Notes: generated from the sequence alone by a model not told the origin. A stretch of 64,000 bases of DNA from Modestobacter sp. DSM 44400 (GCF_900107175.1 NZ_FNOZ01000024.1:1-64000); one strand, 5' to 3'; shown: positions 45,072 to 54,140, numbered from the stretch's first letter. Numbers and translations are program-made.

Positions 45072-45175
45072 ATGCCGTCGATGGAGACCTCCTCCACGAG
45101 GGACTCCTCGACGAGCACCTCCTCGGCGGGGGCGGCGGGATCGGCCTGGGCGACGTCCTGCGCGGTCTCGGGCAT
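45056..45175 (-). CDS. mftA: Mycofactocin precursor peptide MftA
   Basis: 39 aa. The C-terminus is EEVSIDGMCGVY, the invariant core of MftA, whose last Val-Tyr pair becomes mycofactocin. The N-terminal leader is acidic and Ala-rich. GGAGG lies 4-5 bases before the ATG. The 3' end overlaps mftB, and the promoter faces away from mftR. It is too short to be found by length alone but is unmistakable by its core. Confidence 0.96.
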   Translation of the reverse strand: MPETAQDVAQADPAAPAEEVLVEESLVEEVSIDGMCGVY

Positions 45176-45217
45176 GGTGCCTCCGGGGTGAGCTCGGTCA
45201 CGGATCGGACGGAGGCG

Positions 45218-45240
45218 ACGCTAGTGACACCGAGTGCCAC
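45218..45240 (-). promoter_or_regulatory. mftA promoter with candidate MftR operator
   Basis: On the mftA strand an inverted repeat GTGGCAC-TCG-GTGTCAC (45240-45224, one mismatch between arms) is followed directly by TAGCGT, a -10-like box at 45223-45218. Transcription would start near 45211, 36 bases before the ATG. The repeat covers the -35 region, a suitable place for a TetR repressor. It lies 70 bases upstream of mftR. Confidence 0.5.
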
Positions 45241-45310
45241 CGGCAAGCGACGATCCGGCGGCGATCGTGTCGCCGGTCACCGGTCGCCCCGGACGAGGGA
45301 GGATGGTCCC

Positions 45311-45925
45311 GTGTCCGAGACGACGGTCGTAGCCGATCCGCGCGGGGAGACCCGGCTGCGGATCGAGCGGGCCGCCCTGGACCTGTTCACCTCGGAGGGG
45401 TTCGACGAGGTGACCACCGACGCGGTGGCCGACGCCGCAGGCATCAGCCGGCGGACGTTCTTCCGCTACTTCGCCACAAAGGCCGACGCGGTGTGGGGCG
45501 ACTTCACCGCGCACGTCAACCGACTGGAGGTCCTGCTGGCCGCGGCCGGCGACCACCAGCCCGTGCTCACCTCGATCTGCCGCGCCTACGTCGAGGTCAA
45601 CGACTACGCCACCGACGACCTGCCGATGCTGCGCCAGCGCCTGCGCCTGATCTTCACCGAGCCGGCGCTGCAGGCCCACTCCCAGGTCCGGTACGCCGCG
45701 GTCGACCGCGCGGTAGCCGACCACGTCGCCCGGCGGACCGGCGCGTCGGCCGGCGCACTGGTGCCCCGCCTGGTCGCGACCAGTACGCGGGCCGCGGCGA
45801 CGACGGCGTTCGAGGTGTGGCTCGCCGACGGCCGCCTCCCGCTGGCCTGGGCCCTGCACGATGCCTTCGACGAGCTCGCCGCCGGGTTCCCGTCCCTGCG
45901 GCCGGCGCGGCCGGCCGTGCGCTGA
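45311..45925 (+). CDS. mftR: TetR-family regulator MftR
   Basis: 204 aa. The N-terminal helix-turn-helix is VTTDAVADAAGISRRTFFRYFATKADAVW near residues 38-66, read in two parts. The C-terminal ligand domain contains LRQRLRLIFTEPALQAHSQ. Divergent position next to mftA identifies it as MftR, which in mycobacteria represses the mft genes and responds to long acyl-CoAs. GTG start with GGGAGG upstream. Confidence 0.9.
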   Translation: MSETTVVADPRGETRLRIERAALDLFTSEGFDEVTTDAVADAAGISRRTFFRYFATKADAVWGDFTAHVNRLEVLLAAAGDHQPVLTSICRAYVEVNDYATDDLPMLRQRLRLIFTEPALQAHSQVRYAAVDRAVADHVARRTGASAGALVPRLVATSTRAAATTAFEVWLADGRLPLAWALHDAFDELAAGFPSLRPARPAVR

Positions 45926-45948
45926 CCTCAGCCGGCCGCACCAGCGGG

Positions 45949-46491
45949 TCAGCTCTTCTGCGCGATTCCGCGGGCGACCTCGGACGGGCGCTGCTGCTCG
46001 CCGGCGTAGGAGCTGACAGCGACGAGCGCGCCGGTGAGCGCGGGGACGACCCACTGCAGGGCGTCGAGCTGGCTCTGGGCGGCGGCGATGTCCGCGCGTG
46101 CCCGCTTGGAGGGCTTGGTGCCCCGCTTCGACGGCGTGGCACCGCCCTGCGACACCTTCTGGCCGAGCACCCGGCTGTACGCGGTGACGCCCAGCGCGGC
46201 GGCGGTGAGGACGGTCTTCAGTGCCGACATCCCGGCCACGCCCTCCTGCTGCGCCACGCGGCCGCGGTTGCCGCGCAGCTGGCCGACGCTGCCAACCAGG
46301 TGGGCGGCGATGGCGGCGGCGTTGACCGGCGTCCACCGGTCCCAGCCGGCGTTGGCGACGGCGCCGGTCCTGGCGTCGCTGCCCGCCTCGGCCGCTGCGG
46401 CGTTCAGGGCGACGGCGTTGGCGAGCGTGCCGCCGAACCAGGCCGCCAGGCCGACGTCGTGCAGGGAACGGGACACGGTGTTGCGGGCCAT
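45949..46491 (-). CDS. Conserved hypothetical membrane protein
   Basis: 180 aa. Four moderately hydrophobic stretches (LAAWFGGTLANAVALNAAA, VNAAAIAAHLVGSVGQLRG, LKTVLTAAALGVTAYSRVLG, VVPALTGALVAVSSYAG) alternate with charged loops, one rich in Lys/Arg. No family function is known to me. ATG at 46491 fits the hydrophobic start MARNTVSRSLHDVGLAAWFG. Confidence 0.65.
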   Translation of the reverse strand: MARNTVSRSLHDVGLAAWFGGTLANAVALNAAAAEAGSDARTGAVANAGWDRWTPVNAAAIAAHLVGSVGQLRGNRGRVAQQEGVAGMSALKTVLTAAALGVTAYSRVLGQKVSQGGATPSKRGTKPSKRARADIAAAQSQLDALQWVVPALTGALVAVSSYAGEQQRPSEVARGIAQKS

Positions 46492-46634
46492 CGGGTTTCT
46501 CCTCAGAGCGGTGGGGATCGGGCCGATCAGGTCTGTCCACGGCGCCGGAGCGCCGCCGTCGTCCGGCTCTACCCGGGGTCCGGCACGCCCACCCGTCCCG
46601 AGACGAACCTGTCCGGATCGGGTAGGAAGCAGGG

Positions 46635-47021
46635 ATGCCGGATGCCGCGACGACCTTCGAGCTCCAGCCGCTGCACCACGTGCAGCTGGCCGTCCCCCGC
46701 GGCGCGGAGGACGCGTGCCGCGCGTTCTGGGGCGGGCTGCTCGGGATGACCGAGCTGACCAAGCCACCCGTGCTGGCCGCCCGGGGCGGTTGCTGGTTCC
46801 GCGGCGGCGGTCTGGAGGTGCACCTCGGGGTCGAGGAGCCGTTCGCACCGGCGACCAAGGCCCACCCCGGCGTCCGGGTCCGGGGCCTGCGGGCCCTGGC
46901 CGACCGGCTGGCGAGTGCAGGTGCACCGGTCACCTGGGATGACGAGTTCCCCGGTCACGACCGGTTCTACTCGGCTGACCCGTTCGGGAACCGGCTGGAG
47001 TTCCTCGAGTCCCGCGCCTGA
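46635..47021 (+). CDS. VOC family (glyoxalase-like) protein
   Basis: 128 aa. Two beta-alpha-beta-beta-beta modules: HHVQLAVPRGAEDACRAFWG with LGMTEL at the start, and ADRLASAGAPVTWDDE with RFYSADPFGNRLEFLE at the end. Candidate metal ligands are His15, His in LEVHLGV and Glu in LEFLE. The reaction is not predictable within this superfamily. GGAAG precedes the ATG. Confidence 0.85.
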   Translation: MPDAATTFELQPLHHVQLAVPRGAEDACRAFWGGLLGMTELTKPPVLAARGGCWFRGGGLEVHLGVEEPFAPATKAHPGVRVRGLRALADRLASAGAPVTWDDEFPGHDRFYSADPFGNRLEFLESRA

Positions 47022-47034
47022 CGCATCCGACGGG

Positions 47035-47259
47035 TCAGCCGCCGAGCAGGCCGCCCAGCTTGCCCATCGCGCCGCCCCCGCCACCGCCGCCACCGAGCTT
47101 CTTGATCAGGTCCATCGGCTCGAGGCCGAGTTTCGATAGCAGCCCGGCGTGCTCCTCGGTGTCCACCTTCCCGGGCAGCTCCTTGTCGGCCTGCTGCGCC
47201 TTGGCGTCGTCCCCCTGCGAGCGCAGGAGCTGGAGGATCTGGTCCTTGTCGATCTGCAT
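47035..47259 (-). CDS. Small conserved protein with glycine tail
   Basis: 74 aa. It begins MQIDKDQILQLLRSQGDDAK, continues with acidic DTEEHAGLLSKLGLEPMDLI, and ends with a run of eight glycines plus AMGKLGGLLGG. Similar short proteins occur in many Actinobacteria, but the function is unknown. The ATG lacks a strong ribosome site. Confidence 0.65.
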   Translation of the reverse strand: MQIDKDQILQLLRSQGDDAKAQQADKELPGKVDTEEHAGLLSKLGLEPMDLIKKLGGGGGGGGAMGKLGGLLGG

Positions 47260-47397
47260 GGGGCGTGCGGTACCCGGCGGTCCCGGATCGACGCCTCGAC
47301 GCCCGGGCGGAGTTGCGGGCCGTGGTGCACCTGTCGTGACCGACGTGGAACCCCTGCGTCTTGACCTGCCTCCACCGTAAGCAGTAGCTCTCCGTTC

Positions 47398-47640
47398 GTG
47401 GCCGCTTACCAAGCACGGGACGGCTGGGAGGCGCTGGGGGATCCCACCCGGCGCGCCATCGTCGCGTGCCTGGCCGAGCGACCGCGAGCCGTCGGGGAAC
47501 TCGCCGACGAACTGCCGATCAGCCGTCCAGCGGTCTCGCAGCACCTCAAGGTGCTGAAGGACGCCGGTCTGGTCACCGATCGCGCAGCCGGTACCCACCG
47601 GGTCTACCGGCTCAGTCCAGAGGGCCTGGGCGCGCTGCAC
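47398..47640 (+). pseudogene. ArsR-type regulator, 3' truncated
   Basis: 81 codons from GTG 47398 give a complete ArsR winged helix (ALGDPTRRAIVACLAERP, then ISRPAVSQHLKVLKDAGLV and HRVYRLSPEGLGAL). The frame then passes into sequence that belongs, in another frame, to a Nudix domain. The ArsR C-terminal helix is missing. The short product could still bind DNA, but the join marks a recombination scar. Confidence 0.7.
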
Positions 47641-48020
47641 CCACCCGGCACTGGTTCCCGAACGTCTGGGACTTCCCCGGCGGCCACGTCGAGAGCGGCG
47701 AGACCGAGGTGGCCGCTCTGCGGCGGGAGATCAAGGAAGAGCTGGGCGTGCAGGTGGTCACCGTTGACCCGGAGCCACTGATCCGCATCCGCGACGCGGC
47801 TGCCGACCTGCACCTGGGCATCTGGGTGGTGCGCCGCTGGACGGGCACGCCGGTGAACCGGTGCGCCGAGGAGCACGACGAGTTGCGCTGGGTGAGCCAG
47901 CATGACCTTCCGGCCCTGGAGCTGGCCCACCCCAGCTACGCGGCTCTCCTCGCCGGGCTGCTGTCGCCCTGGGCCGCACCGGAACCCGATGGCGTGGCAC
48001 TGACCGACTTGGTTGAGTGA
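47640..48020 (+). pseudogene. Nudix hydrolase lacking its N-terminus
   Basis: The Nudix box GHVESGETEVAALRREIKEE-LGV is complete, and the C-terminal half (WTGTPVNRCAEEHDELRWV) runs to a TGA. The first strands are missing: the frame enters the domain at HWFPNVWDFPGG with no start codon of its own. It is joined to the ArsR fragment in a different frame. Confidence 0.7.
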
Positions 48021-48490
48021 CCGCGCGATCGCCGACGACGTGTTCCGGGACCAGCCCGTGCTGTCGGGAGCCCGAGTCCGACTCGAGCCGCTCACGTCGG
48101 CTGTGCTGGCCGAGTACTGGCTGGCCCTCCAGGATCCCGAGGCCCTCCGGCTGACCGGGACCCACGCCAGCTTCACCCGGGAACCGATCGTCAGCTACCT
48201 GGCACACAAGCCGCAGCAGCGCGACCGCGCCGACCGGGCCGCCATCCGGATCAGCGACGGCGCCTACCTCGGCGAAGCGGTGCTCAACGAGCTGGACACC
48301 CACAACCAGGCCGCCAGCTACCGGATCGCCCTGGCCGGCCCACCGGTGTTCGGTGGTGGGTACGGCACGGAGATCACCGAGCTGGTGGTCGACTACGCGT
48401 TCTCGACCGTCGGACTGCACCGGCTCAGCCTCGAGGTTTTCGACTTCGACCCGCGAGCTCAACGGGTGTACGCGAAGTGTGGGTTCACCG
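48013..48490 (+). pseudogene. GNAT acetyltransferase, 3' truncated
   Basis: Begins at TTG 48013 overlapping the Nudix stop. A GNAT domain is clear: [55 protein letters not shown] and [11 protein letters not shown]. The last strand after KCGF is lost, and from about 48483 the DNA belongs to unrelated material, including a minus-strand fragment. An active enzyme is unlikely. Confidence 0.65.
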
Positions 48491-48652
48491 ACATCCCGGT
48501 GCGGATCCGCCCGTCGGGCAGCAGCGGCGGCCTCGGCGTCGTCGAAGACGCGCAGCTCCGGCGTCGCCATGACGGGCTTGACGAGCGGCGTCCCTGCCTC
48601 GTCGTGCCGGATCTCGAGCCGTCCCGGCCACCGGTTCAGCGTACTGACGTCC

Positions 48653-48808
48653 GGTCGCGGCCAGACCGTCGAGCAGATCGAGCGCGACTCCGACCGCGAC
48701 CGCTTCTTCACCGCCGAGGAAGCGCGCGAGTACGGCTTCATCGACCGCGTGATCACCCACGCTGCCGCACTGCCCGGGGCCGACGACAACCCGGTGACCG
48801 GCGGATGA
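48653..48808 (+). pseudogene. ClpP C-terminal fragment
   Basis: About 50 codons reading [17 protein letters not shown], then [17 protein letters not shown] and a short tail. This is the handle and last helix of the ClpP protease subunit. The catalytic Ser and His regions are missing. Its TGA overlaps the methyltransferase ATG. Confidence 0.75.
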
Positions 48809-49632
48809 GCCGACCAGCCATGGCAGGCGGTCAGGATGGTCCGGTGGCTGCTGACTTCGCGGGTGAGACCGCCCTGCTCTACGCGCGGTACCGGCGTGAC
48901 CTGCCCGCGGACCAGACCCGGGCACTGGTCGAGCACCTGGGGTTGCGGGCGGACGACGTCGTGGTGGACCTGGGCTGCGGCACCGGACAGCTCGCCGTCC
49001 CGGTGCGAGAGCACTGCGCCGGCGTCCTCGCCCTAGACCCTGAGCCAGGCATGCTGGCCGGACTTCGCGCTGGCGACGTGCCGGGAATCCTGTGCGTGCT
49101 GGGCACCGACCGCGACCTCCCCGAGCTCCGACGGCGACTGACCGACCGGGTCGGCGTGGGCGCGGTGCTGATCGGCAACGCCCTGCACTGGATGGACGAG
49201 CCGGCAGCCCTGGCCGGCTGTGCCGACCTGCTGCGCCCCGGGGGCAGGATCGCGGTGATCACCCAGGGACCACCGATGTGGCTGGGCCCTGCTGCGTGGC
49301 AACAGAGCGTCCGCCAGGTGCTCGAGCGGTTCTTCGGACCGGTCAGCGCCACGTGCGGCAGCGACAGTGCCGCCCTGCAGCTCCGCGTCGGGACACTGGA
49401 GGAGCTCGGGCTGGACGTGCAGGTCGCCACGTGGCGCGCCGAGCACGACGTCGACGCCGACTGGGTCATCGGGCACCTGGGCAGCGCTCTGCCGGCCGGG
49501 GCACTGCAGGTCCGGACACCCGGCGGGCCCGCCGACGCTGTGGGAACGGCTCTCGACCAGCATGCCGGACCGCTGGTGGAGGCGGTCACGACCACCGCCG
49601 TGATCGCCCGTCGGCCTACGAAGGCGGCTTGA
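48805..49632 (+). CDS. Class I SAM-dependent methyltransferase
   Basis: 275 aa. Motif I is [15 protein letters not shown] near residue 52, the motif II acid follows at [11 protein letters not shown], and [11 protein letters not shown] near 148 is a post-core strand. The fold is Rossmann-type and the acceptor is unknown. ATG 48805 overlaps the ClpP fragment stop; an internal ATG at 48820 is possible. The first residues may derive from the junction with the fragment zone. Confidence 0.82.
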   Translation: MSRPAMAGGQDGPVAADFAGETALLYARYRRDLPADQTRALVEHLGLRADDVVVDLGCGTGQLAVPVREHCAGVLALDPEPGMLAGLRAGDVPGILCVLGTDRDLPELRRRLTDRVGVGAVLIGNALHWMDEPAALAGCADLLRPGGRIAVITQGPPMWLGPAAWQQSVRQVLERFFGPVSATCGSDSAALQLRVGTLEELGLDVQVATWRAEHDVDADWVIGHLGSALPAGALQVRTPGGPADAVGTALDQHAGPLVEAVTTTAVIARRPTKAA

Positions 49633-49870
49633 CCCCGGCGATCACGGTGAGGAGGTCGCGGTAGGCCTGCTCGGGGTCTCCGTCCCGGACGACGTGCGTG
49701 CGCGGGCGACCGGCCACCACCTCCGCCAGCCGGGCGTGCATGCCGGCCAGCTCGGCCATCCCGCCCGTGCGGTCCAGCAGCTCCTGGGCGTCGCGGTGCT
49801 CGGGGCGCACCGGCTCCGCCGAACGGCGCACGAAGCGTCGTGCCGCCTCGTTGAGGAGCACCAGGCGAGC
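49616..49870 (-). pseudogene. C-terminal fragment, possibly a P-loop kinase
   Basis: A well-formed helical end (LLNEAARRFVRRSAEPVRP, then AELAGMHARLAEVVAGRP and PEQAYRDLLTVIAG) lacks any N-terminal domain. It resembles the C-terminus of AAA/NadR-like kinases. Upstream the frame becomes low-quality. It overlaps the methyltransferase end by 17 bases, converging. Identity is tentative. Confidence 0.4.
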
Positions 49871-50010
49871 CACCCGGCGACAGCAGGGGCGACCCGGTCC
49901 TCGGCGCACGGACACGCCAACTCCGCAGGGCAGGGGTGACAGCACGAATGTGCCGCCAGGTGGCCGTTCGCGCTCCCGAAACTGTCGGACCCCTGCCCTA
50001 GCTTCGTGGC

Positions 50011-51558
50011 ATGGAGGTCACGGGCGAGTGGAGTCTGGCGCTGAGCGTCGGGCCGTCGCTGCCCGCTGCGCCGGAGTGGCCGCCGCGGCCGGCCGGTGTC
50101 ACCCGGCGGCCGGTGCGGTTGACCGAGCTGGTTCAGCCCTCGACCTTCGACGGTGCCCGCTGCGCGGCTGAGCTGTCGTTGGTGGAGCAGATGAAGGCCC
50201 AGTTGGATGCCTACCAGTTGGCCGTGGTGAAGCAACTGGCCGACCAGCGCCCCGACCTGTGGGATCTGACCCCTGACGACCCGGGCGGGAAGGCCGAGGG
50301 ATGGGTGCCGGCGCGGACATTCGCCGGGGTGACGGAGTTCTTCGTCGACGAGCTGGCTGTGGTGTTGGGCTGTTCACCGACCCGGGCACACACCCTGGCC
50401 GACACCGCCCTGGTCCTCACCGAACAGCTGCCCACCACCTGGGAAGCCCTGGCCGACGGGCGGATCGACGTCACCCGGGCGCGGGCCATCGCCAAAGCGC
50501 TTGGGTGGCAGGCCCCCGAGGTGGACCCCGACATCGTCGCTGCGGTGGAGACCCGAGCACTCGGCTGGGCCCTCGACGGTGAGACCCCTGGACGGCTGCA
50601 GGAGCGCACCGCCGCAGCCCTCGTGGAACTGGACGCCGCCGCGGCCGACCGGCGCCGCAAGCGCGCCGAGAAACTGGCTGACACCCGTATCCGCAACGTC
50701 CGCGACGGGATGGCCGAGTTCGTTCTGGACCTGCCCGTCGACGTTGCCGTCGCCTGCCGCGACGCCGTCGACTCCTACGCCCGCACGTGGAAGGCCGACG
50801 GAGACACCCGACCCATCGGGCAACTGCGGACTCTGGTGGCCGCCGACCTGATCCTCCGACCCTGGGACACCTCCCGGGAGCCGGTCACCGCGCACATCAC
50901 CGTGGTGGCGCCTCTCGGATCTCTGGGTGGTCCTGGTGCCGGTGACGTCGAGGAGTGCGGGTCGGTCAGCGGGCACCCGATCACCGCAGCCCACCTGCGC
51001 GACCTGCTGCACGAGCTGGACGCCCTGTGCCCGGGCGGTCTACAGGCTCCGGCCGGCGGCAGCGTGGGCGTCAGTCTGGTCGACCCGGCCACCGGCGCCC
51101 TACGCGCCACGGTCACCCACGCACAGCTGCGACGGCTGGCCCGCCGGGGATGCACCGACCACCCCGACACCGCCTGCACCTGCTCACTGGTCGACCGGCC
51201 ACCGCGCACCGACCGCTACGAACCCACGCCCGCCCAGCGGCGCTGGGTGAAGGCCCGCGACGGGGGCTGCCGGCATCCCGGTTGCCGCCGGCCCGCGGCC
51301 TGCACCGACCCGGACCACGTCGTTCCGCACGGCGCGGGCGGGAACACCGACTGCACCAATCTGTGCTGCCTGTGTCGGCGACACCATCGGATCAAGACCC
51401 ACGCCCGCGGCTGGCACTTCGCCATGACCCCAGATGGCGTGCTATCGGTGACCACCCCCTCCGGGATCACCAGGACCACCCGACCACCGGGCACCGCTCC
51501 ACCCGTGACAGCCGCCGTGACAGCACCTGCCCACGACGGTGACCTACCGTCGTTCTGA
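50011..51558 (+). CDS. DUF222/13E12-type HNH endonuclease protein
   Basis: 515 aa. The DUF222 helical region spans about 40-330. A C-terminal HNH domain follows: CRHPGCRRPAACTDPDHVV near residue 412, then GGNTDCTNLCCLCRRHHRIK with zinc cysteines and the catalytic histidines. These proteins are abundant and repeated in actinobacterial genomes (REP13E12-related in mycobacteria). Their role is unclear, perhaps mobile-element nucleases. ATG start, single gene. Confidence 0.9.
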   Translation: MEVTGEWSLALSVGPSLPAAPEWPPRPAGVTRRPVRLTELVQPSTFDGARCAAELSLVEQMKAQLDAYQLAVVKQLADQRPDLWDLTPDDPGGKAEGWVPARTFAGVTEFFVDELAVVLGCSPTRAHTLADTALVLTEQLPTTWEALADGRIDVTRARAIAKALGWQAPEVDPDIVAAVETRALGWALDGETPGRLQERTAAALVELDAAAADRRRKRAEKLADTRIRNVRDGMAEFVLDLPVDVAVACRDAVDSYARTWKADGDTRPIGQLRTLVAADLILRPWDTSREPVTAHITVVAPLGSLGGPGAGDVEECGSVSGHPITAAHLRDLLHELDALCPGGLQAPAGGSVGVSLVDPATGALRATVTHAQLRRLARRGCTDHPDTACTCSLVDRPPRTDRYEPTPAQRRWVKARDGGCRHPGCRRPAACTDPDHVVPHGAGGNTDCTNLCCLCRRHHRIKTHARGWHFAMTPDGVLSVTTPSGITRTTRPPGTAPPVTAAVTAPAHDGDLPSF

Positions 51559-51699
51559 CCCGAGGTCTGCCCTCGGGAACATCCGCGACGCCAGACGACC
51601 CACGGGTGACATCGGGTCACCCATGTCGCCATCCCACCGTCAGGACTCAGCTGACAGCTCGGCCGATCCGCGAGATGCGCCTGCCGCTAGCCTCGACCC

Positions 51700-52437
51700 A
51701 TGGTCGAGGCCGATGCAGACATCAACTTTTACTTCGATCCGGTGTGCCCGTTCGCCTGGTTGACCAGTCGCTGGGTGCACCGCGTCATGGCGCAGCGCGA
51801 CTACGCGGTCGACTGGCGCTTCATCTCGCTGCGGCTGATCAACGCACACGTCGACTACGACGCCCAGTTCCCGCCCGAGTACGAGGCCGGCCACACGTCC
51901 GGGCTCCGGCTGCTGCGGGTGGCCGCCCGGACCCGCGCCGAGCACGGCCGGGAGGCAGTGGGCACCCTTTACACCGCCCTGGGACAGCGCATCTTCGACG
52001 CCCCCGTGGAGACCGAGCAGACTCCCGGCGCGCGGGAACGCCGGGGCACCCCAGAGTTCGTCTCACCGGCACTGGCCGAGGCCGGCCTCCCCGCGGACCT
52101 CGTCGACGCGCTGGACGACGCATCCCTGGACCAGGTCGTCCAGGCCGAGACCGACGAAGCCCTGTCGCTGACCGGCAAGGACGTCGGCACGCCGATCATC
52201 CACTTCCAGCCACCCACCGGCGTGGCCTTCTTCGGGCCGGTCATCAGCCGGCTGCCCGCCGAGGAGGACGCCGTCCGGCTGTGGGACCACGTCGTCGGGC
52301 TGGCCGGTTTCCCGGGTTTCGCCGAGCTCAAGCGGAGCCTGCGCGAGCGCCCGCAACTGCGCGGGCTCGGCGTGGACGTGGACGAGGTCGGGGTCACCGA
52401 GGACTGGCACGGCGGCAGTCGGCGGCTCAAGAAGTAG
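51700..52437 (+). CDS. DsbA-fold protein, Rv2466c (mycothiol-dependent nitroreductase) family
   Basis: 245 aa thioredoxin-like fold with helical insert. The active-site region is FDPVCPFAWLTSRWVHRV at residues 12-29: one redox cysteine followed by Pro-Phe-Ala in place of a second cysteine. The cis-Pro segment is GTPIIHFQPP near 165. Rv2466c uses mycothiol and reduces nitro compounds. Coupled with the SRPBCC gene 12 bases downstream. Confidence 0.78.
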   Translation: MVEADADINFYFDPVCPFAWLTSRWVHRVMAQRDYAVDWRFISLRLINAHVDYDAQFPPEYEAGHTSGLRLLRVAARTRAEHGREAVGTLYTALGQRIFDAPVETEQTPGARERRGTPEFVSPALAEAGLPADLVDALDDASLDQVVQAETDEALSLTGKDVGTPIIHFQPPTGVAFFGPVISRLPAEEDAVRLWDHVVGLAGFPGFAELKRSLRERPQLRGLGVDVDEVGVTEDWHGGSRRLKK

Positions 52438-52448
52438 AGACTCCCCCC

Positions 52449-52913
52449 ATGGACAACCTCACCCATTCCGGTTCGATCGTCGTCCGCTCGTCGCCTGAGG
52501 CCCTCTACGACCTGGTGTCCGACGTGCCCCGCACCGGGGAGTGGAGCCCGATCTGCACCACCTGCTGGTGGGACGAGGGGCAGTCCGCCGAGGTGGGCGC
52601 CTGGTTCACTGGCCGCAACGAGGTACCCGGGCGGAGCTGGGAGACCCGCAGCCAGGTGGTGGCCGCCGACCGCGGGAGGGAGTTCGCCTGGCTGGTCGGC
52701 GGCCGGCTGGTGCGCTGGGGCTTCACCTTCGCCCCGGTCGAGGGCGGCACCGAGCTGACCGAGTCCTGGGAGTTCCTCCCGGCCGGCCAGGAGTTCTTCG
52801 CCGAGCGCTACGGCGAGGACGCCCAGCGGCAGATCGAGGACCGCACCAGGGCCGCGCACGAGGGCATCCCGGTGACCCTCGCGACGATCAAGCGGATCGC
52901 CGAGTCCGGCTGA
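52449..52913 (+). CDS. SRPBCC (polyketide cyclase-like) protein
   Basis: 154 aa. The START-like beta-grip fold is shown by SGSIVVRSSPEALYDLVSD at the start, then GEWSPIC, and a long C-terminal helix (RTRAAHEGIPVTLATIKRIAE). Ligand unknown. It follows the DsbA-fold gene closely and its 3' end overlaps the convergent aminotransferase gene by 26 bases. Confidence 0.82.
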   Translation: MDNLTHSGSIVVRSSPEALYDLVSDVPRTGEWSPICTTCWWDEGQSAEVGAWFTGRNEVPGRSWETRSQVVAADRGREFAWLVGGRLVRWGFTFAPVEGGTELTESWEFLPAGQEFFAERYGEDAQRQIEDRTRAAHEGIPVTLATIKRIAESG

Positions 52914-54099
52914 ATTCCGCCAGCCCGGCCAGCAGCCGGTCGACGTCCGCGTCGTTGTTGTACGGCGCGAGCCCGATGCGCAGCCCGCCGGTGTCACCCA
53001 GGCCGAGCCAGCGGGAGGCCTCCAGCGCGTAGAACGACCCCGCGGGTGCGTTGACCCCTCGCTCGGCGAGGAAACGGTAGGCGTCGGCGGCGTCCTGGTC
53101 GGCGAAGGTGAGCAGCAGGGTCGGCGTCCGCCGCTCCGCGCGCGACCACACGGTCACCCCCGGCAGGTTGCGGACGCCGCCCTCGATCCGCTCGCGCAGC
53201 CGGTCCTCGTGCGCCTCGATCGCGTCCATCGCCGTCTCCAGCCCGGCCCGGCGCGGCCCGCCGCCGCCGAGGCTGGCGAGGAAGTCGATCGCCGCGGTCG
53301 TGCCGGCCAGCAGCTCGTAGGGCAGCGTGCCCACCTCGAACCGCTCCGGGACGGCGTCGGTCGAGGGCAGCAGCTTGTCCGGGTGCAGCGTCTCCAGCAG
53401 CGCCGGGGAGGCGATGACGCAGCCGCAGTGCGGGCCGAGGAACTTGTACGGCGAGCAGGCGAAGAAGTCCGCCCCCAGCGCGGCGACGTCGACCATCGCG
53501 TGCGCGATGAGGTGCACGCCGTCCACCCAGGTCCAGGCACCGGCCGCGTGCGCGAGCGCGGTGATGGCGGGCAGGTCGGGTCGGGTGCCGATCAGGTTCG
53601 AGGCGCCGGTGACGGCCACCAGCCGGGTCCGCTCGGACAGCAGCGCGCCCACCGTCGACGGGTCGAGCTCGCCGGTCGCCGGGTCGAACTCCGCCCACCG
53701 GACGGTTGCGCCCCGGGCCGCGGCGGCCTGAACCCAGGGACGGATGTTGGCGTCGTGCTCCAGCCGGGTCACCACCACCTCGTCACCGGGGCCCCACCCG
53801 GCCGACAGCACGCGGGCGAAGTCGTAGGTGAGAGACGTGGCGCTGCGGCCGAACACGACCCCGCCGGCATCGCCGTCCACCAGGTCGGCCACGGCCGCCC
53901 GGGCCGCGAGCACCACCGCGTCGGCGTTCCGCTCGGCCTGGGTGACCTGGCCGCGGTTGGCCATCGGCGCGGTCATCGTGGCGGCGACGGCAGCGGCGAC
54001 CACGTCCGGCACCTGCGACCCGCCCGGTCCGTCGAAGTGCGCCGCCCCGGCGGCCAGGGCCGGGAAGTGGGCGCGGACAGCAGTGACGTCGAAGCTCAT
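52888..54099 (-). CDS. Class V aminotransferase / cysteine desulfurase-like PLP protein
   Basis: 403 aa. The N-terminal FPALAAGAAHFDGPGGSQVP, the motif VVFGRSATSLTYDFARVL, TRLEHDANIRPW, and the PLP lysine in CSPYKFLGPHCG near 213 match the cysteine-desulfurase-like SAM0012-type subgroup. The reaction is probably a desulfurase, lyase or aminotransferase, undetermined. The ATG at 54099 has GGGAG upstream; the frame stays open far upstream but only as a shadow of the FAD gene. Confidence 0.82.
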   Translation of the reverse strand: MSFDVTAVRAHFPALAAGAAHFDGPGGSQVPDVVAAAVAATMTAPMANRGQVTQAERNADAVVLAARAAVADLVDGDAGGVVFGRSATSLTYDFARVLSAGWGPGDEVVVTRLEHDANIRPWVQAAAARGATVRWAEFDPATGELDPSTVGALLSERTRLVAVTGASNLIGTRPDLPAITALAHAAGAWTWVDGVHLIAHAMVDVAALGADFFACSPYKFLGPHCGCVIASPALLETLHPDKLLPSTDAVPERFEVGTLPYELLAGTTAAIDFLASLGGGGPRRAGLETAMDAIEAHEDRLRERIEGGVRNLPGVTVWSRAERRTPTLLLTFADQDAADAYRFLAERGVNAPAGSFYALEASRWLGLGDTGGLRIGLAPYNNDADVDRLLAGLAEFSRTRRSA

Positions 54100-54140
54100 G
54101 GCTCTCCCGGGGGCTCGGTCAGGGGTACTGCTCGCGTCGA

